From the NCBI RefSeq assembly GCF_000471905.2, contig NW_006497083.1, positions 3,454,805-3,518,804 of the forward strand: a stretch of DNA of 64,000 nucleotides, in the 5' to 3' direction. Of the stretch, positions 51,206-63,804 are shown one piece after another (the first letter of the stretch is position 1; every line of letters begins with the position of its first letter). A program made the translations under genes and the position numbers. This DNA is from Amborella trichopoda (taxonomy: Eukaryota > Streptophyta > Magnoliopsida > Amborellales > Amborellaceae). The notes under the pieces were generated by a model, which saw nothing but the letters and a program-made list of their open reading frames with translations, was not told the DNA's origin and did not search any database.

Positions 51206-51929
51206 AGTGAGTATGTAGCCTAGAATTGATTATGCTTTTGAATTACAATAAGAAATTGAAAGTTAATAATGGAGTCTACCACAAAAATATTTTTTTCATG
51301 AGACCCAAAATTAACTCTTCTCTTTTTTTGTTTTCTTTTCAAATAATTACATATTTATAGAGGAAATCACTAAAATTTAATTTGTTCCTTAAAAAGTCTA
51401 GATCAATATTAAATCCTAACTTAAATTTGCAACTCTTCCCATCAATTCCTTCCAACTAAAAACAATAATAATAACATAACTTAAAGGAAAACGTTTATAA
51501 AAGGTTGCCACCTTAAAATGTAGAATCACAGATGCACCTCACTAATCCATCAAAAAATGTTGTTTTAATGTTGAGAAACCCTCTAACTGATCATCTCAAC
51601 ACTGAGATGTATGAATAAGTAAAAAATGAAGATTTTAAGTCCTATAAATAGTGCATCGTGCAACACATTATCTAGGCCATCTATTTTCAATATTTTCATA
51701 TATTTATAAATCTACCAGATTTTAACCATTTTTTTAGTTTTAAATTTTATAATTAGATATAAAAAAAGATTTTTAGATAATCCTAAGAAGTTTTTACACC
51801 AAAAAAGATTTTTAGATAATCCTAAGAAGTTTTTACACCAAAATTATTAGTTCCAATATTGAAAGTCAATATATAAATAAATAAAATCGATAAACAACTT
51901 ACTTGGATATGTCATTAAATCACATGAGG
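51206..51929. other. AT-rich, with a 39-bp perfect tandem duplication
   Basis: 51768-51845 holds two copies of GATTTTTAGATAATCCTAAG... spaced 39 bp. Otherwise nothing was recognised. Confidence 0.6.
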
Positions 51930-54900
51930 GACTTAAGGTTCTATACCAAAACCTATAGACCAAGTCATCCGGTATCAAGATACCTTGAGAGTGCTCTTAG
52001 TGAATCTCGTTTACCAATTTTCCATCATTCTGTATGTACTATTACTTGAGAGTTTAACCATCTTTTGTAACTCTTATATTCATGGTCTGTAGGAGTTGAG
52101 ATTCAAGTATAACTCTCGTCTTAATTCCCTTAAGTGCAGCCAATTAGGATTTAACAAGTTGTCACGAAACTGTTAATCCTATATAATGAGCTAAACCTAC
52201 TATTAGTGCACTAATGACTCACATAATATGATGTCATCCAAGCATTTCTACAATTTGATAAAAGAAATTTAGAAATTAAATAATTTTGTACATCTATAAT
52301 ATAGAAAAAAAATTCTTACTGGGTTTCCCTCGAGTGATACTGGGTTTTCCTTCCAATGAAACATGTTATAAAAGCTGCGAAATGGATCCTAGTGTATGGC
52401 ATTGCCTCATGTCAACCACATGGGATTTCACATATACTATACAATATGGCTTTTGTACCATTATTGAAAAATAAATTCCTGGGATAAAATGGTCTGATAG
52501 GCCATGTTTCCAACATCTCGCACTTGGCATGAAGGCCCTTTAACTTCTTGTACATGGCATTGCCTTATGCTTTCTACATGGGAATCCATATACCAAGTCT
52601 GAAGGCCCTTTGACATCTTGTATATGGTATTGCCTCATGTTTTTCACATGGGATTTCCATATACCCACCAATATGATTTTATGAATCATTATTGGATTTC
52701 CATTTAGACTTATCTCTGTCCCATAGCTGCTATATGTTTCTCGAAAATTTCCTGGCTCAGAACCTTAGTCAATGAATCTACAATCATCTCATTTGAAGGT
52801 ATATAATCAGCTATTATATTGTCATATTCCATTATGGTGGTACCTCCTGCTATTGTGCTTAGATTTAGAGTTTATTTTTGAATTCATGAGAACGACAATG
52901 GTTGCTTGATTATCACATAACATGCTTATAGGCCAACTTTCAATGCATTCCAACTTTAAATCTATAATGAAATTTCTCAACCAAACAGTCTCTTGTGTTC
53001 CTAAATTGCAAGCCACATTCTGTTTCCATGGTTGATAGAGCAACGCAATCTTGTTTTTTACTACACCATGATACAACACATCCACGAAGTGTGAAAATGA
53101 AACCTGAAGTGGATTTACTATCATCGTAGTCACCACTCTGCATCAGAGTAACCCTGAGGCTTAAGGGAAGAACATTGATAGTGCAACTTATATTCTTTGT
53201 TCGTTAGATATATCTTAATATTCTTTTTACTGCTTGCTAGTGTATCATTCTGAGGTTTCTTTGATACCTGCTAACAAATCCAACAGCAAACATAGATCTG
53301 GCCTATTGCATGACACAACGTAATTAGTGCACCCAATTGCTTGAGCATATGGAATATTCCTCATATCATCATTATTATTAGTAGGACATAGATCAATGGA
53401 TAATTTAATTGCTTTATCAACAGGGGTGGAGAAAGACTTGCATAAATCCTTTTTAAACTTTTTAAGATTAGACTCTAAATAATGCTCTTGAGATAAGCTG
53501 AGCATCCTTTTTTTATCTATATCTTGTAATTTCTATTCTTAAAACGTATGAAGCAACCCCCATATCTTTCATTTTAAATTTATATTTCAACCATGATTTT
53601 GTTTTATTAATCATATCTATGTCATTTCCAGCATTCAAAATATCATCTACATATAAAGACAATATTATTATCTTACGCCCACTAATCTTAATATAAATAC
53701 AATGATCGCTGTCATTAGAAACAAAACCAAGTTTCATAATTACATCATGAAATTTTAAATAACATTGTCCAGAAGATTGCTTCAATACATCTGGTGAGTT
53801 AATTAGTTTACACACTTTATTTTCTTTGCCTTCAACAATATATCCTTCAGGTTTTAACATGTATATCTATTCGTTTAAATTTTCATTGAGAAATACAGTT
53901 TTAACATCCATTTGAAACAATTCTAAATCAAGCTTAGCCACAATAGACATCAAAAATTCTAACAGAATGAAATCTTACTACAGGAAAAAAGTATCAACAA
54001 AATTTATACCTTCCTTTAGGTTATACCCTTTAGCAACAAGTTGTATTTTATATTTATCTATACTACCATCAGCCTTGAGTTTTCTTCTTAATATCCATTT
54101 GCAACCAATGGGTTTTCTCCGACTAGGCAAATCTACCAACTCCCATACATGATTTTTAGTTATAGAATCCATTTCTTCAGTCATATCATTATTCCAAAAA
54201 TTAGATTCATCAGAATCAATAGCTTCTTTATAATTTGAAAGAAAGCAAAGTTATAGTATTGGTTGAAAGTGTCCATGCAAATAAAACTTTTATATTGTTC
54301 TAAATGATATGGTGCTCTCCTATTCCAAGAACTTTTCTTAGGTTCACTGTCGTCTATATTAGTAAGTTCAAATGTATCACTCCCATTATCTATGTAGTTA
54401 TCTAGGTTTTCTACATTAAGGTCATAATTTTCTATGTTTTCATTTACGCCTTTGTTATTGTCTAATTCATGTATATCTATAAGAGAAAGTTTGTCTATAT
54501 TCATATGTTCTTCTAAAAAATACGCATTTTTAGATTCAACCAAAGATTTGGTTTCATGGTTATAAAATTATAACCCTTAGAACTATCAGAGTATCCTATA
54601 CATGAGGATTTTCTAGTTTTAGCCTGCAACTTAGATATCTCATGAATCTCTCATGGCTACGGATAAGTGCCTGAGAATCACAACCCCAAATTTTTAAATG
54701 TTCCAATCGAGTTTTACGTCAAGTCCATAAATCATAAGGTGTTTTCTCTATGTATTTTGAGGGAACACGGTTTAAATTATGCATAGCAGTATGCAATGCT
54801 TCACCTCAAAAAATTGAAGACAAGTTAGCATGACTCATCATTGATCGTACCATTTTCATAAGTGTTTAGTTATGCCTTTCATCAACACCATTTTGTTGGA

Positions 54901-55690
54901 GTGTGTGAGGCATGCTCTTATGGTTTATTATCCCATTTTCTTTAAAAAAAAATCAAACAAATTACAACAATATACCCCTCCTCGGTCTGTTCTAAAGATT
55001 TTAATTCTTTTATCTCATTGGTTTTCAACTTTTAATTTAAATTCTTTGAACATTTCAAGTGCATCAGATTTTCTACTAATTAGATAAATAGAACCGAATA
55101 TTGAATAATCATCAATGAATGAATAAAATACTCCAGACCCCTATGTGTTTTCTCCTTAAGTGGCCCACAAATATCAGAATGAATAAAATACAATAAATTA
55201 TACGATCTACTTGCTTTACCAAAGGGTTTTCCTACTCATTTTACCAAATAAACATGGTTCATTTTTTTTTTAAATCTAAATTCGTTATTTTAGGAACTAA
55301 GCCATCATTAACCAGTCTAGAGATTGTATTTCTACTCATATGACCTAAACACATATGCTACAAAAAAGAAGTTTCATCATCACACACATTCAAGTAAGCA
55401 AAAGAAGATGAAATTTCATTTATTTTATCAAGTAAATACATATCCCCTCGAGCTTTCCCTATAGAATGATTTTCCTATTAATCCCAATTGAAACTTTCCT
55501 ATCCTTGAAACAAATTTTATATCCCTTGGTATCAAGTCTCTTGACTGACAACAAGTTAGAACGTATGGAATAAGCATAAAGAGTATCAGAAAGGAGCAAG
55601 AAGTTCCCATTTGGGATGACTAATTTATAAGTACCAATACCCAATTTATCAAACTTAGAATCATTGCCTAACTTCAGAGGTTAAGGTGAC
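51930..55690 (-). mobile_element. Ty1/Copia element 2, integrase to RNase H, decayed
   Basis: From right to left on the - strand: gag-pre-integrase (GTYKLVIPNGNFLLLSDTLY then AYSIRSNLLSVKRLDTKGYK, 55640-55500), integrase remnants (55300-54650), RT (MDSITKNHVWELVDLPSRRK, PIGCKWILRRKLKADGSIDK at 54170; ILSLYVDDILNAGNDIDMIN at 53680 with YVDD intact), FSTPVDKAIKLS, RNase H ([20 protein letters not shown] at 53120; VDSLTKVLSQEIFEKHIAAM at 52780). gag and protease are not seen. 51930-52700 is probably the 3' LTR with 70-bp repeats, but its ends were not fixed. Many stops. Confidence 0.85.
52389..52670. repeat. 70-bp repeats in the presumed Copia LTR
   Basis: GAAGGCCCTTTRACWTCTTG starts at 52531 and 52601; both are followed by TAYATGGYATTGCCTYATG and CACATGGGA-type sequence. 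A third diverged partner (GTATGGCATTGCCTCATG) is at 52392. Confidence 0.7.
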
Positions 55691-56087
55691 ACCTTAGTTG
55701 AATAGTTCCCTTCAAAGTTCTTTTTGTGGATGGGAAATTACAGTTAGAAAGAGAAATTGCCATTGAGGAGTTGCACAAGGTTGTTTTTGCACTCCTTGGA
55801 GACAAGGCCCTTGGCCTTGATGGTTTTCCCTTTTGTTTTCTCCACCATTTTTGGAATGTTATTAAGGGAGAGTTATTGGTTTTCCTGGAAAACTATATAG
55901 CAACTGGGAAAATTTTAACGGGATAAACTCCACTTTTTTAGCCTTGATCCCAAAAAAGGATACAATTTCAGGCCTCTCTGATATTAGACCGATCGGTCTT
56001 TTAACTAGTCTTTATAAAATTATTGCAAAAGTCTTGGCTGAAAGACTATAGGTTGTTCGACCTTCTCTTATTTCATGTACTCAGTCT

Positions 56088-56789
56088 GTGGTTATTCAAG
56101 ATCGACAAATCACAAATAGTGTTTTGGTAGCACAGGAATGTATTTACTCTAGAGTTCTTAGCAAGAAGCTGGGTATTCTGTTAAAACTGGATATGGAGAA
56201 AGCATACGATCGGGTCGAATGGGGTATTTTACTTGAAATCATGAGAGTGGTGGGCTTTGGTGATATGTGGCGATCTTGGATCAAGGGATGTTTGTCCTCG
56301 GTGCACTTCTCCGTATTATTTAAAAGAAGCCCGATAGGGCTTTTTAGTGCTTCTAGAGGATTAAGACAAGGTGATCCTTTGTCCCCTTTCTTGTTTACAA
56401 TTTATGCTGAGTGCTTTAGTCTTTTGCTAAGCAGAATGAAAAGTTTGAGGTATTTTTTAGGGTTTTCGATTCCTAATTCTGAAATAGTTATTTCTCACCT
56501 TCAGTATGCGGATGATACTTTGATATTTTGTGATGCGGAGGCTAATCAGGTTTCTAATATTGCTCGAATTCTAAATATTTGTAAAGTGACTTTGGGTCTT
56601 AAAGTTAACTTTCACAATCGTCACTGGTTCGGATTAACTGTTTGGAAGGGGTGGCTGGTGATTTGGCTACTTTTTTTGGATGTAAGGTTGGCTCCTTCCC
56701 TATTTTATATTTGGCGCTCCCTATTTCTGACTCGAGACTTATCATTGTTGTGTGGGATATTGTGCTTGAAAGAGTACAAGCTAGATTGA
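56088..56789 (+). pseudogene. L1 F reverse transcriptase palm
   Basis: Open frame with VIQDRQITNSVLVAQECIYS, GILLKLDMEKAYDRVEWGIL (motif A), [20 protein letters not shown] (motif B) and ISHLQYADDTLIFCDAEANQ (YADD, motif C), so catalytic aspartates are intact. Stop codons at 55923 and 56048 and a frame change at about 56640 break the full ORF2. Confidence 0.85.
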
Positions 56790-57583
56790 CACTCTGGAAG
56801 TACAAGTATTTGTCTTTAGGCGATAGGGTTACCTTGTTGAGATCTTGCCTTGCTAACCTCCCGGTGTACCAAATGTCTCTAATTCACATGCCTGCTTCTG
56901 TTGCTAAAAGATTGGAAAAAATAATGTGCGATTTCCTGTGGGGGTCAACTGATGTGAATAGGAAGTTTCATTTATTAAAGTGGCATAGAGTGTGTTCTCC
57001 AAAGACGGAAGGTGGTTTGGGCAAAAGAAAAATAAAATTGGTGAATCAAGCATTGTTGTGTAGGTGGTGGTGGCGTAGCCTTATTTTTAAAGATCAGTTG
57101 TGGTATAGAGTTCTTGCTTTATAATATGGGGTTGAGAGAGAAAATATGTGGATTGGGGGTAGTAGAGGTTCTCAGACCTTGTATATGTGGAAGGCTCTGT
57201 ATAATTGTAGACCAATTGTGTCTAGTTATTTCAAATGGAGTGTGGGGGATGGAAGGAATCTCTCATTGTGGCATCACAAATCGCTGGGCAAGTACCCCTT
57301 AAAAGTGGCCTACCCCGACTTATTTAGGATTGGTACTTAACCAGATGTGACTATTTGGGAGGTCATTGACCGTAGGGGAGAATTAACTTCTTGGAATATT
57401 GCATATAATCGGGTGAGTGAGCTGATTTTTTCACAGTGGTGTGCACTTATGGAATTGTTGAATGGGGTTTCTATCTCTTATAATGCTAAGGATGAGGTGA
57501 TTTGGGAGATTGAACAGGATGGTACTTTCACAGTAAAGTCCTGCTACAAACTTCTCTTTCATGACCGATGGAGAGCCTCTTGA
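56640..57583 (+). pseudogene. L1 F thumb/connection region
   Basis: GSFPILYLALPISDSRLIIV, LSLGDRVTLLRSCLANLPVY then QMSLIHMPASVAKRLEKIMC, DFLWGS, HLLKWHRVCSPKTEGGLG; then MWKALYNCRPIVSS and VIWEIEQDGTFTVKSCYKLL. Several frame breaks. Confidence 0.75.
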
Positions 57584-58136
57584 CCGTCACTTGCTAAAGT
57601 CTGGAAGTGACCAGTTCCTCATAAAGTTCAGGTCTTTATTTGATTGGCAGCTCTGAATAAGGTTCTCACTACTGACAATCTTATCAAAAGGGGGAAAATT
57701 TTACCTAATGTTTGCCTCCTCTGTAAAGCGGATGAGGAAACCGATACTCATCTATTTATTCATTGCTCATTCACAGTGATAATTTGATTTTGGCTCTTTA
57801 ACTTAGTCAGGGTTTCTATGGTACTCCCTTCGTTCGTGACTGGCGCTGTTTCTCAACTTTCCATTCCTAATCTGTCTAAGATGGGGAAAATTATTTAGCA
57901 AATCGCGAAGGGAATCATCTTCTGGGAAGTTTGGAAAGAGAGAAATAGGCAGACTTTTAATTTCCTTTTTTTGTTTTATTAAACAATATCAAACTCTCTA
58001 TTTGGAATTCAATTTTTGTATACAAGAAAGGAAAGAATATCGGCAAGGTAGATGTAATGGCTAATCTTGATAGCCTTTTCCTATTGGGGAGACCAGGTAC
58101 AAGGTTAAGATGCCTTTGGATGGCGCCTCCTGGTGA

Positions 58137-58568
58137 TTGCCTAAAGTTAAATTCGATGGAAGTTCATTGGGGAATCCAGGTGTTGCAGGTATTGGTGGGG
58201 TGGTGCATGACTCTGTTGCCAATATTATTTTTTCCTTCGCTGGCCCGATTCGAGTTAGAACAGCCAACTATGCTGAGCTTACTGCCTTGCTGTGTGGGGT
58301 TAAAGTGTTAGTTGATAAATTTCCCGGTTGTTCTTGTATCTGTGAAAGGGACTCCTTCAGTGTTGTTAAATGGTGTAAAAAGGAACAACGCTTACCCTGG
58401 GAACTTCATGGCCTTTGGCTGCAAGTTATGGATTTAGTTGAAACAAGCTCTATTTCATTTGTTCATGTTTTTAGGGAAGCTAATGCCCTGGTAGATTCTT
58501 TGGCGAAAAGTGGGGCGCTTTTATCTTCTCTTGTTATTTCGAATGATATAATATCTCTCCCTACTTAG
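58137..58568 (+). pseudogene. L1 F RNase H domain
   Basis: KVKFDGSSLGNPGVAGIGGV (first D), YAELTALLCGVKVL (E), CERDSFSVVKW (D), HVFREANALVDSLAKSGALL, stop at 58566-58568. The domain itself is unbroken. Confidence 0.85.
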
Positions 58569-58600
58569 CAATAAAATCTTTGAATCTTTGTCAACAAAAG

Positions 58601-59446
58601 GTTGGATATAGAAGCTACCCCTTCCATATGCTCTAAAGATTTTGAGCTCCCAGGGAGCATTTCCTCCCCTTACGCCTTTTTAGTAGCACACAAGTAAGAA
58701 TTATTGTCATGACTTAATATCTTTGGATTTGACATATTTAAAATAGTATGGACTTGGTTTCTATGCGACCAAGCCCACATATGTTGAAATGTGGGCCTCT
58801 TAATAAATCTATTTTTTAGATGGATTTTAAGACTTAATTGTTAAGGTCCATGTAATCTCTAACATGGAGATCATGAATATGAAAAAATAAATAAATTTAA
58901 AAAACTAAAAATAGTAATTCTAGTAAGAAAAGATTTGGATTGTTAGTTTCCATTGTTTTAGATGGAACACCTACTTGGATCCATCTTTAAGATGGAAGCT
59001 TTACACTTTGTAGACCATATATGTACAAATACAGTCCAGCCCGTATGAAACCATTTTCCTAGTAATAAACCACATGATGAAGTAGATTTTAAAGGTACCT
59101 CACCTTATACTATACAAGTAAGGCGCACCTATAATTTTACCAAAAGATGTAGTTTTGGTGTTCGAAACCTTATGTGGCTTTAAATTCTATGTTCAAGCCT
59201 AATTATGAAATTTCAAATTTCAAAGATGGTGCATATTGAACATATTTATGGATACTACAAATCTTAAAAATAGCAACCTAAATAACTTCCTACACGATGT
59301 AATTCTTTTATATTTTTTTTAAAAGAAGGTCAAGATGATCAATTGGAAAGTTTTGCAAGTTCAGAGCACTATTTTCTACCAGATTTTATGGTGCACCTTG
59401 CTTCTATGATATAAGATTGCTAACATATATAAACTTTTCTAATTTT
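58601..59446. other. AT-rich, no gene recognised
   Basis: Includes TTTAGATGG / TTTAAGATGGAAGC short repeats near 58815 and 58970. It may contain remains of Copia element 2 beyond L1 F, but no coding match was seen. Confidence 0.5.
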
Positions 59447-62400
59447 TTTCTATTTTTTTGAGAAAAAGTAACAGTTTTCATTTATCACTAAAACCAAATA
59501 CAGTACTGCACAACTTCAAAAAACTGGCAAATATTACATAAAAAAAATACACCTAAAGTAAATCAATCAATAATTAAAGCATTAGCAGAAACTCCTGCCT
59601 TCACAAGATTGTCAGCCTCCATATTGCTCTGTCTAAACTTAACAGAAAAATGCAACTCCTTTCATACATCAATCAATTCACAAATCAGACTATGTAATTT
59701 CCATGGAAATTGTGTCTCCTCCTTTAATCCATTTTACAATATTCATGGAGTCCCTTTCAATTACAGTAGGCATACCAAAATCTCTAGCTAATTTCACACC
59801 TTGCAATGCTGCCTTACATTCTGCTTCATTTGTTTTTCCATAAAATTTCTTTAAAATATCTCCATTGTTATCTCTAATAATCCCACCAACCCCTGCAGGG
59901 ATAGGATTTCCCTAGAATTGCCATCAAAATTAACTTTGATCCAACCTTCATCTGGACATTTCCATATGCCCACTCTTATACCTTTTGGTATACGATCGCT
60001 AAGCAGTATATCCAAATTAATCATTATGTTAAACCAAGATACACCCCACCGTAGTTTGTCAACTCCAAGCCAATAAGCTACTATACCTTTAATCCTTTCC
60101 ACAACCTGCACCTGTCTTTATCCTATCTTCAAAACACCTTTGATTTCTCTCCTTCCATAATTCCCAACATACAGCAGCCCATACCACTTTCCAAATAATT
60201 CTATCTCTTTTGCTCAATCCATTCATTAACCAATCCCCCAATACATTATCAAACTGAACAGGGCCCATTCCATTCAAATCCAAACCCATAAGAATTTTAG
60301 TCCAAATCTGCTTAGCAAATTCACATTCCCATAATAAATTTTCAATAAATTCGTTATTCTATTTGTACATGATTCAAACATTCACAATTATCTTACCTTT
60401 CTATCGCAACATATCAACGGTTAGAACTCTTCTCAATTCAACAACCACAAAATGGCCCTTACTTTCAATGGAACAACCCACTTCCAGATCTTCCCTGCTG
60501 CCTTATCCGTCCATCTAATATGGTCATTAAATAACAACTTATGAGACAAACTCACAGAAAATTTACCATTTTTACTAGGTTCCCAAATAAATTTATCCTC
60601 CAACTTAGGATGATAATAAATCTGTTTAAGAAGATCCAGACATTGCATATATTCGTTCACAACCTCATTACTAACACTTCTATAAGAACAAACTATATCC
60701 AAAACCATTACCTTTGACCATCTGACAAACAGATTTACTTTTCGAAGTAACTTTAGCAAAACGAAGAGGAAATTGAATAATTAGAGCGGAATCACCAATC
60801 CATTTTTGCTACCAAAATTTAACAAAGTCACCTTTTCCTATTATATTTCTCATATTACCCAAAAAGAAGATACTATGGGCTCGTATACCTTTCCAAATGG
60901 ATGATATACCTTTCTTCCTTAAACTTTTTGCCACAAATACTATGTTCAGTATTTTCCTATATTTCTCCCTTAAAATCCTATATTATAACTGATCCTTTTC
61001 TGTTGCACATCTCCACCACCATTTAGTTAACAAAACAGTATTTATAATCTGTATCTTTGTAATACCCAAACCCCCTTAATCCATTACAGTGCACACTTTA
61101 TCCCATTTAACAAGATCCTATTTCTTCTTACCATCCTGCTCACCCCACAAGAACCTTCTCATCAAATCCTCTATCATTTTTGCCACATCTCTCAGTAATT
61201 TAAGCAAAGGCATAAAGTATATTGGTAAATTTGCTACAACAACCTTATCAGTATAATTCTGCCCCCCAAAGACAAAAGTCGAACTTTCCAAGAATCTAAC
61301 TTATATTGGATTCTTTGAATTACTAGATCCCACAAAGTCACCCTACTGTAGCGCTATCAGATAGCGGTAAACCCAAATATCTAACTGAAAATCTACCCAC
61401 TAAACAATTTATACAATTAGCAATTTATCTGACTTTGCTATCCTCACAAGCAACACCAATAATATGTATTCTATTCAAATTTATCTTGTACCCTGTTAAC
61501 AGTTCGAAAAGCCTCTGAAATTTCTTCACTACCATGATTTCAGCCTTATTAGGTTCTTAACCTGAAAACCACTTAACGAAGCTTTTTCAACCAGTGAAGA
61601 TAACATCACACTGCAAACTTCTCCGGCAATTGTAAACAAAAATGGAGATAATGGATCACCTTGACGAATCCCTCTTGCGAGATTAAAAAAGCCTTTTGAT
61701 TTCCCAATAATTGGAATGGAAAAATGAGTTGAGCTCTAACAACCTCCCACCCATTATAACCATCTATCTCCAATTCCCATAGCTTTCAGGGTTTGCAATA
61801 AAATCCTCTATTCTACTTTATCATATGCCTTTACAAGATCAATTTTGCATATTATACCTTCTTTCTTATCAACAATTCGAGAACTAATAACTTCTTGAGC
61901 ACATAAAATACTATCCATGATTCGCTTATTTTGAATAAAGGCTGATTGAGAAAATTAATCACAAAAGGAAAAATACATTTAAGTCTCTTAGCTAAACATT
62001 TAGCAAGGATCTTGTAAAGGCTGGATATTAGACTAATATGCCTAATGTCCTCCAAACATTCAATACTACTCTTCATAGGTATAAGAGCAACAAAAGTAGA
62101 TTTAATCCTAATGTTCACCACACCTATGTCATGAAATTCAGTAATCATCTTACTCACATCCGTTTTGACAGTTTCCCAGTATTGCTGAAAGAAACCTAAT
62201 GGAAAACCCTTAGACCTAGGAGCCCGATCACTTGCAAGACTGAAAACTTCTTTAATTTCATTTTCAGTGAAGATTCTTTCAAGCCATACACAACTCTCAT
62301 CAGATAACTTATGGAAACGTATTCGACTAAAATTTAATTTAGGAACCTCAATAGATGTAAAAGCATCTTGAAAATGCTTTACAATGGCATTTTCCAATCC

Positions 62401-62950
62401 TATCTCATCCCCCTCCATCACCCCTTTAAGCATAAACCCTTGAAAACTATTTGATCTATTCCTTCAAGTCTCTCTTTTTAAGCCATTTGATTCTTGCCGT
62501 TTGTTTTCAATATGTTTCATCAGCCCAAAGCCAACCATGTAGTTCAGTCATCAAAGTGCTTCGAGTCACCATCTTCTCTTACAATAACACCCGAATTGAG
62601 CTCCTTTTCATCGAAACATTGAATTTTCTCCAATGTTTCCTCTACTTTCCTCTTATAATCCACCTTATGCTCTTTTCTCCAATCTACTAAATTCTTCTTC
62701 ACTCCTTGCATCTTTTTGGCAGCTACATAACTTGACCACCATTCCAAGCATCTCTAACCATCTCAGCCATAGCCTGCTCTCGAGTCCAAGCCATTTCAAA
62801 TTTAAAATAACCTCTAGCCCTTGTCAAAATCACACTTTCCCAAATTAATGAATGTGGCCAGATGACATTTTGGGTAGAGCTCTAACAGTGCTCAAAGGGA
62901 ATGACTCTGCCCATTCCATATTAACCAAAAGCCTGTCAAGCCTAGTCATA
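59447..62950 (-). mobile_element. L1-type LINE E, 5'-truncated in endonuclease
   Basis: From right: endonuclease end RLDRLLVNMEWAESFP (62945-62895), LPKMSSGH, linker WWSSYVAAKKMQGVKKNLVD (62740), RT fingers (62433-61852: NAIVKHFQDAFTS, LASDRAPRSKGFPLGFFQQY, KSTFVALIPMKSSIECLEDI, RHISLISSLYKILAKCLAKR), decayed palm near 61700 ([19 protein letters not shown] at 61670-61630), zf-RVT (60759-60433), and RNase H (60000-59590: WIKVNFDGNS). Poly-A side at 59447-59470 (poly-T on +). Many stops. Confidence 0.85.
61852..62433 (-). pseudogene. L1 E reverse transcriptase N-terminal segment
   Basis: 193-residue open frame covering the fingers of RT (listed motifs) up to SESWIVFYVLKKLLVLELLI, just before motif A. 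SDRAPRSKGFP replaces the usual GDKAPGPDGFP. A frame change at 61970 follows. Confidence 0.75.
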
Positions 62951-63011
62951 ATTGGGTTAACCACTCAATTTTTTGTCCAAGTAAACACATAATTGGGTTC
63001 TCCTTAAAAAT

Positions 63012-63240
63012 CGTACTTTTTTTTTTCCATTTTTTCTCTCTTTCTTCTTCTTCTTCTTTTTTTTTCTTTTCTTCTTCTTCTTCTTCTTCTTCTTCTTTTT
63101 TTTTTTTTGCATTTTTAATAGAATACCTTTTCTGTTTAGAGTGAGAGAAAGAGAGAGGGGCATGCAGTCTAAGGCGTGAAGTAGGATTCGAACCCAAGAC
63201 CTTTCCGTCCATTGTACTTGTATTCTAGGATGGACAATTT
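63012..63240 (-). mobile_element. Possible SINE with GAA/A-rich tail
   Basis: The - strand has GGTTCGAATCC (B-box-like) at 63183-63194, followed by GCATGCCCCTCTCTCTTTCT and then A- and GAA-rich DNA. No clear A box or target duplication. Confidence 0.3.
63018..63110. repeat. (TTC)n / poly-T microsatellite
   Basis: Poly-T, CTTCTTCTTCTTCTTC blocks and poly-T. Gives long Lys/Glu-rich frames on the - strand that are not genes. Confidence 0.95.
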
Positions 63241-63424
63241 ATGTAATTGGAAGATTTTAAGGGTGTGGTTTGCACAGAGTTGCAACCTCAAACCGTCAAA
63301 TTAAGGTGCCCGCCAAAATTTTGTAATGAAATGCAATTTTGATGTTGCAAAGTCCAAGGATGGTGTGAGAATTTATTTTTATCTTTAATTATAAAATTTC
63401 AAACTTCCAAATCAATGGTTTAAA

Positions 63425-63530
63425 AAACGGATCGGTGACCCGGATCGAGCTCCCAAAAAACCGATCCGGATCGGCGAATCGGCGATCCGGATCGGGAATC
63501 GAGTGAATCGGTCAGAATAAAGCTTAAAAT
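63425..63530. repeat. CGGATCGG-rich repeat end
   Basis: Dense CGGATCGG/CCGATCCGG motifs after GGTTTAAAAAA. Resembles the end of a DNA transposon with subterminal repeats. The right end is not in the window or not recognised. Confidence 0.45.
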
Positions 63531-63804
63531 AATTCCAAAAAAATTATTAAAATTCATTATAAATACTGTTTTTTAGGAATTCAATAAGAAATGAGGGTAC
63601 TCCATTAAGACTTTTCATGTTTTTGAATGAATATGCGAATATTGATATGTTCTTTCCTTGCATGAACCGCCATTCAGGATTTAATTTACATCACACAAAA
63701 GGATAAACATAGAATTATCATGGAATAAGTATATCAATATACATGGACTACAATAAAGCATAAGATTAGTAACATATGATCTAAAAATAAAAAGATAGAC
63801 GACG
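63531..63804. other. AT-rich, no gene recognised
   Basis: Lies between the CGGATC repeat and the partial reverse frame; could be the 3' non-coding part of a transposon gene on the - strand. Confidence 0.4.

Larger units (their letters stand above)
55695..58600 (+). mobile_element. L1-type LINE F, 5'-truncated
   Basis: Begins in the RT linker (GKLQLEREIAIEELHKVVFA), continues through RT, zf-RVT (57480-57960; ILPNVCLLCKADEETDTHLF) and RNase H (58130-58568), and ends with AATAAAATCTTTGAATC about 58590. It adjoins Copia element 2 head-on; no target duplication was found. Moderately decayed. Confidence 0.85.

Noticed and set aside
63183..63194. tRNA gene from the GGTTCGAATCC motif
   Set aside because: No cloverleaf, acceptor stem or anticodon arm could be built around it; kept only as a weak SINE candidate.
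62946..63212. Lys/Glu-rich reverse frames
   Set aside because: Produced by the TTC/poly-T microsatellite.
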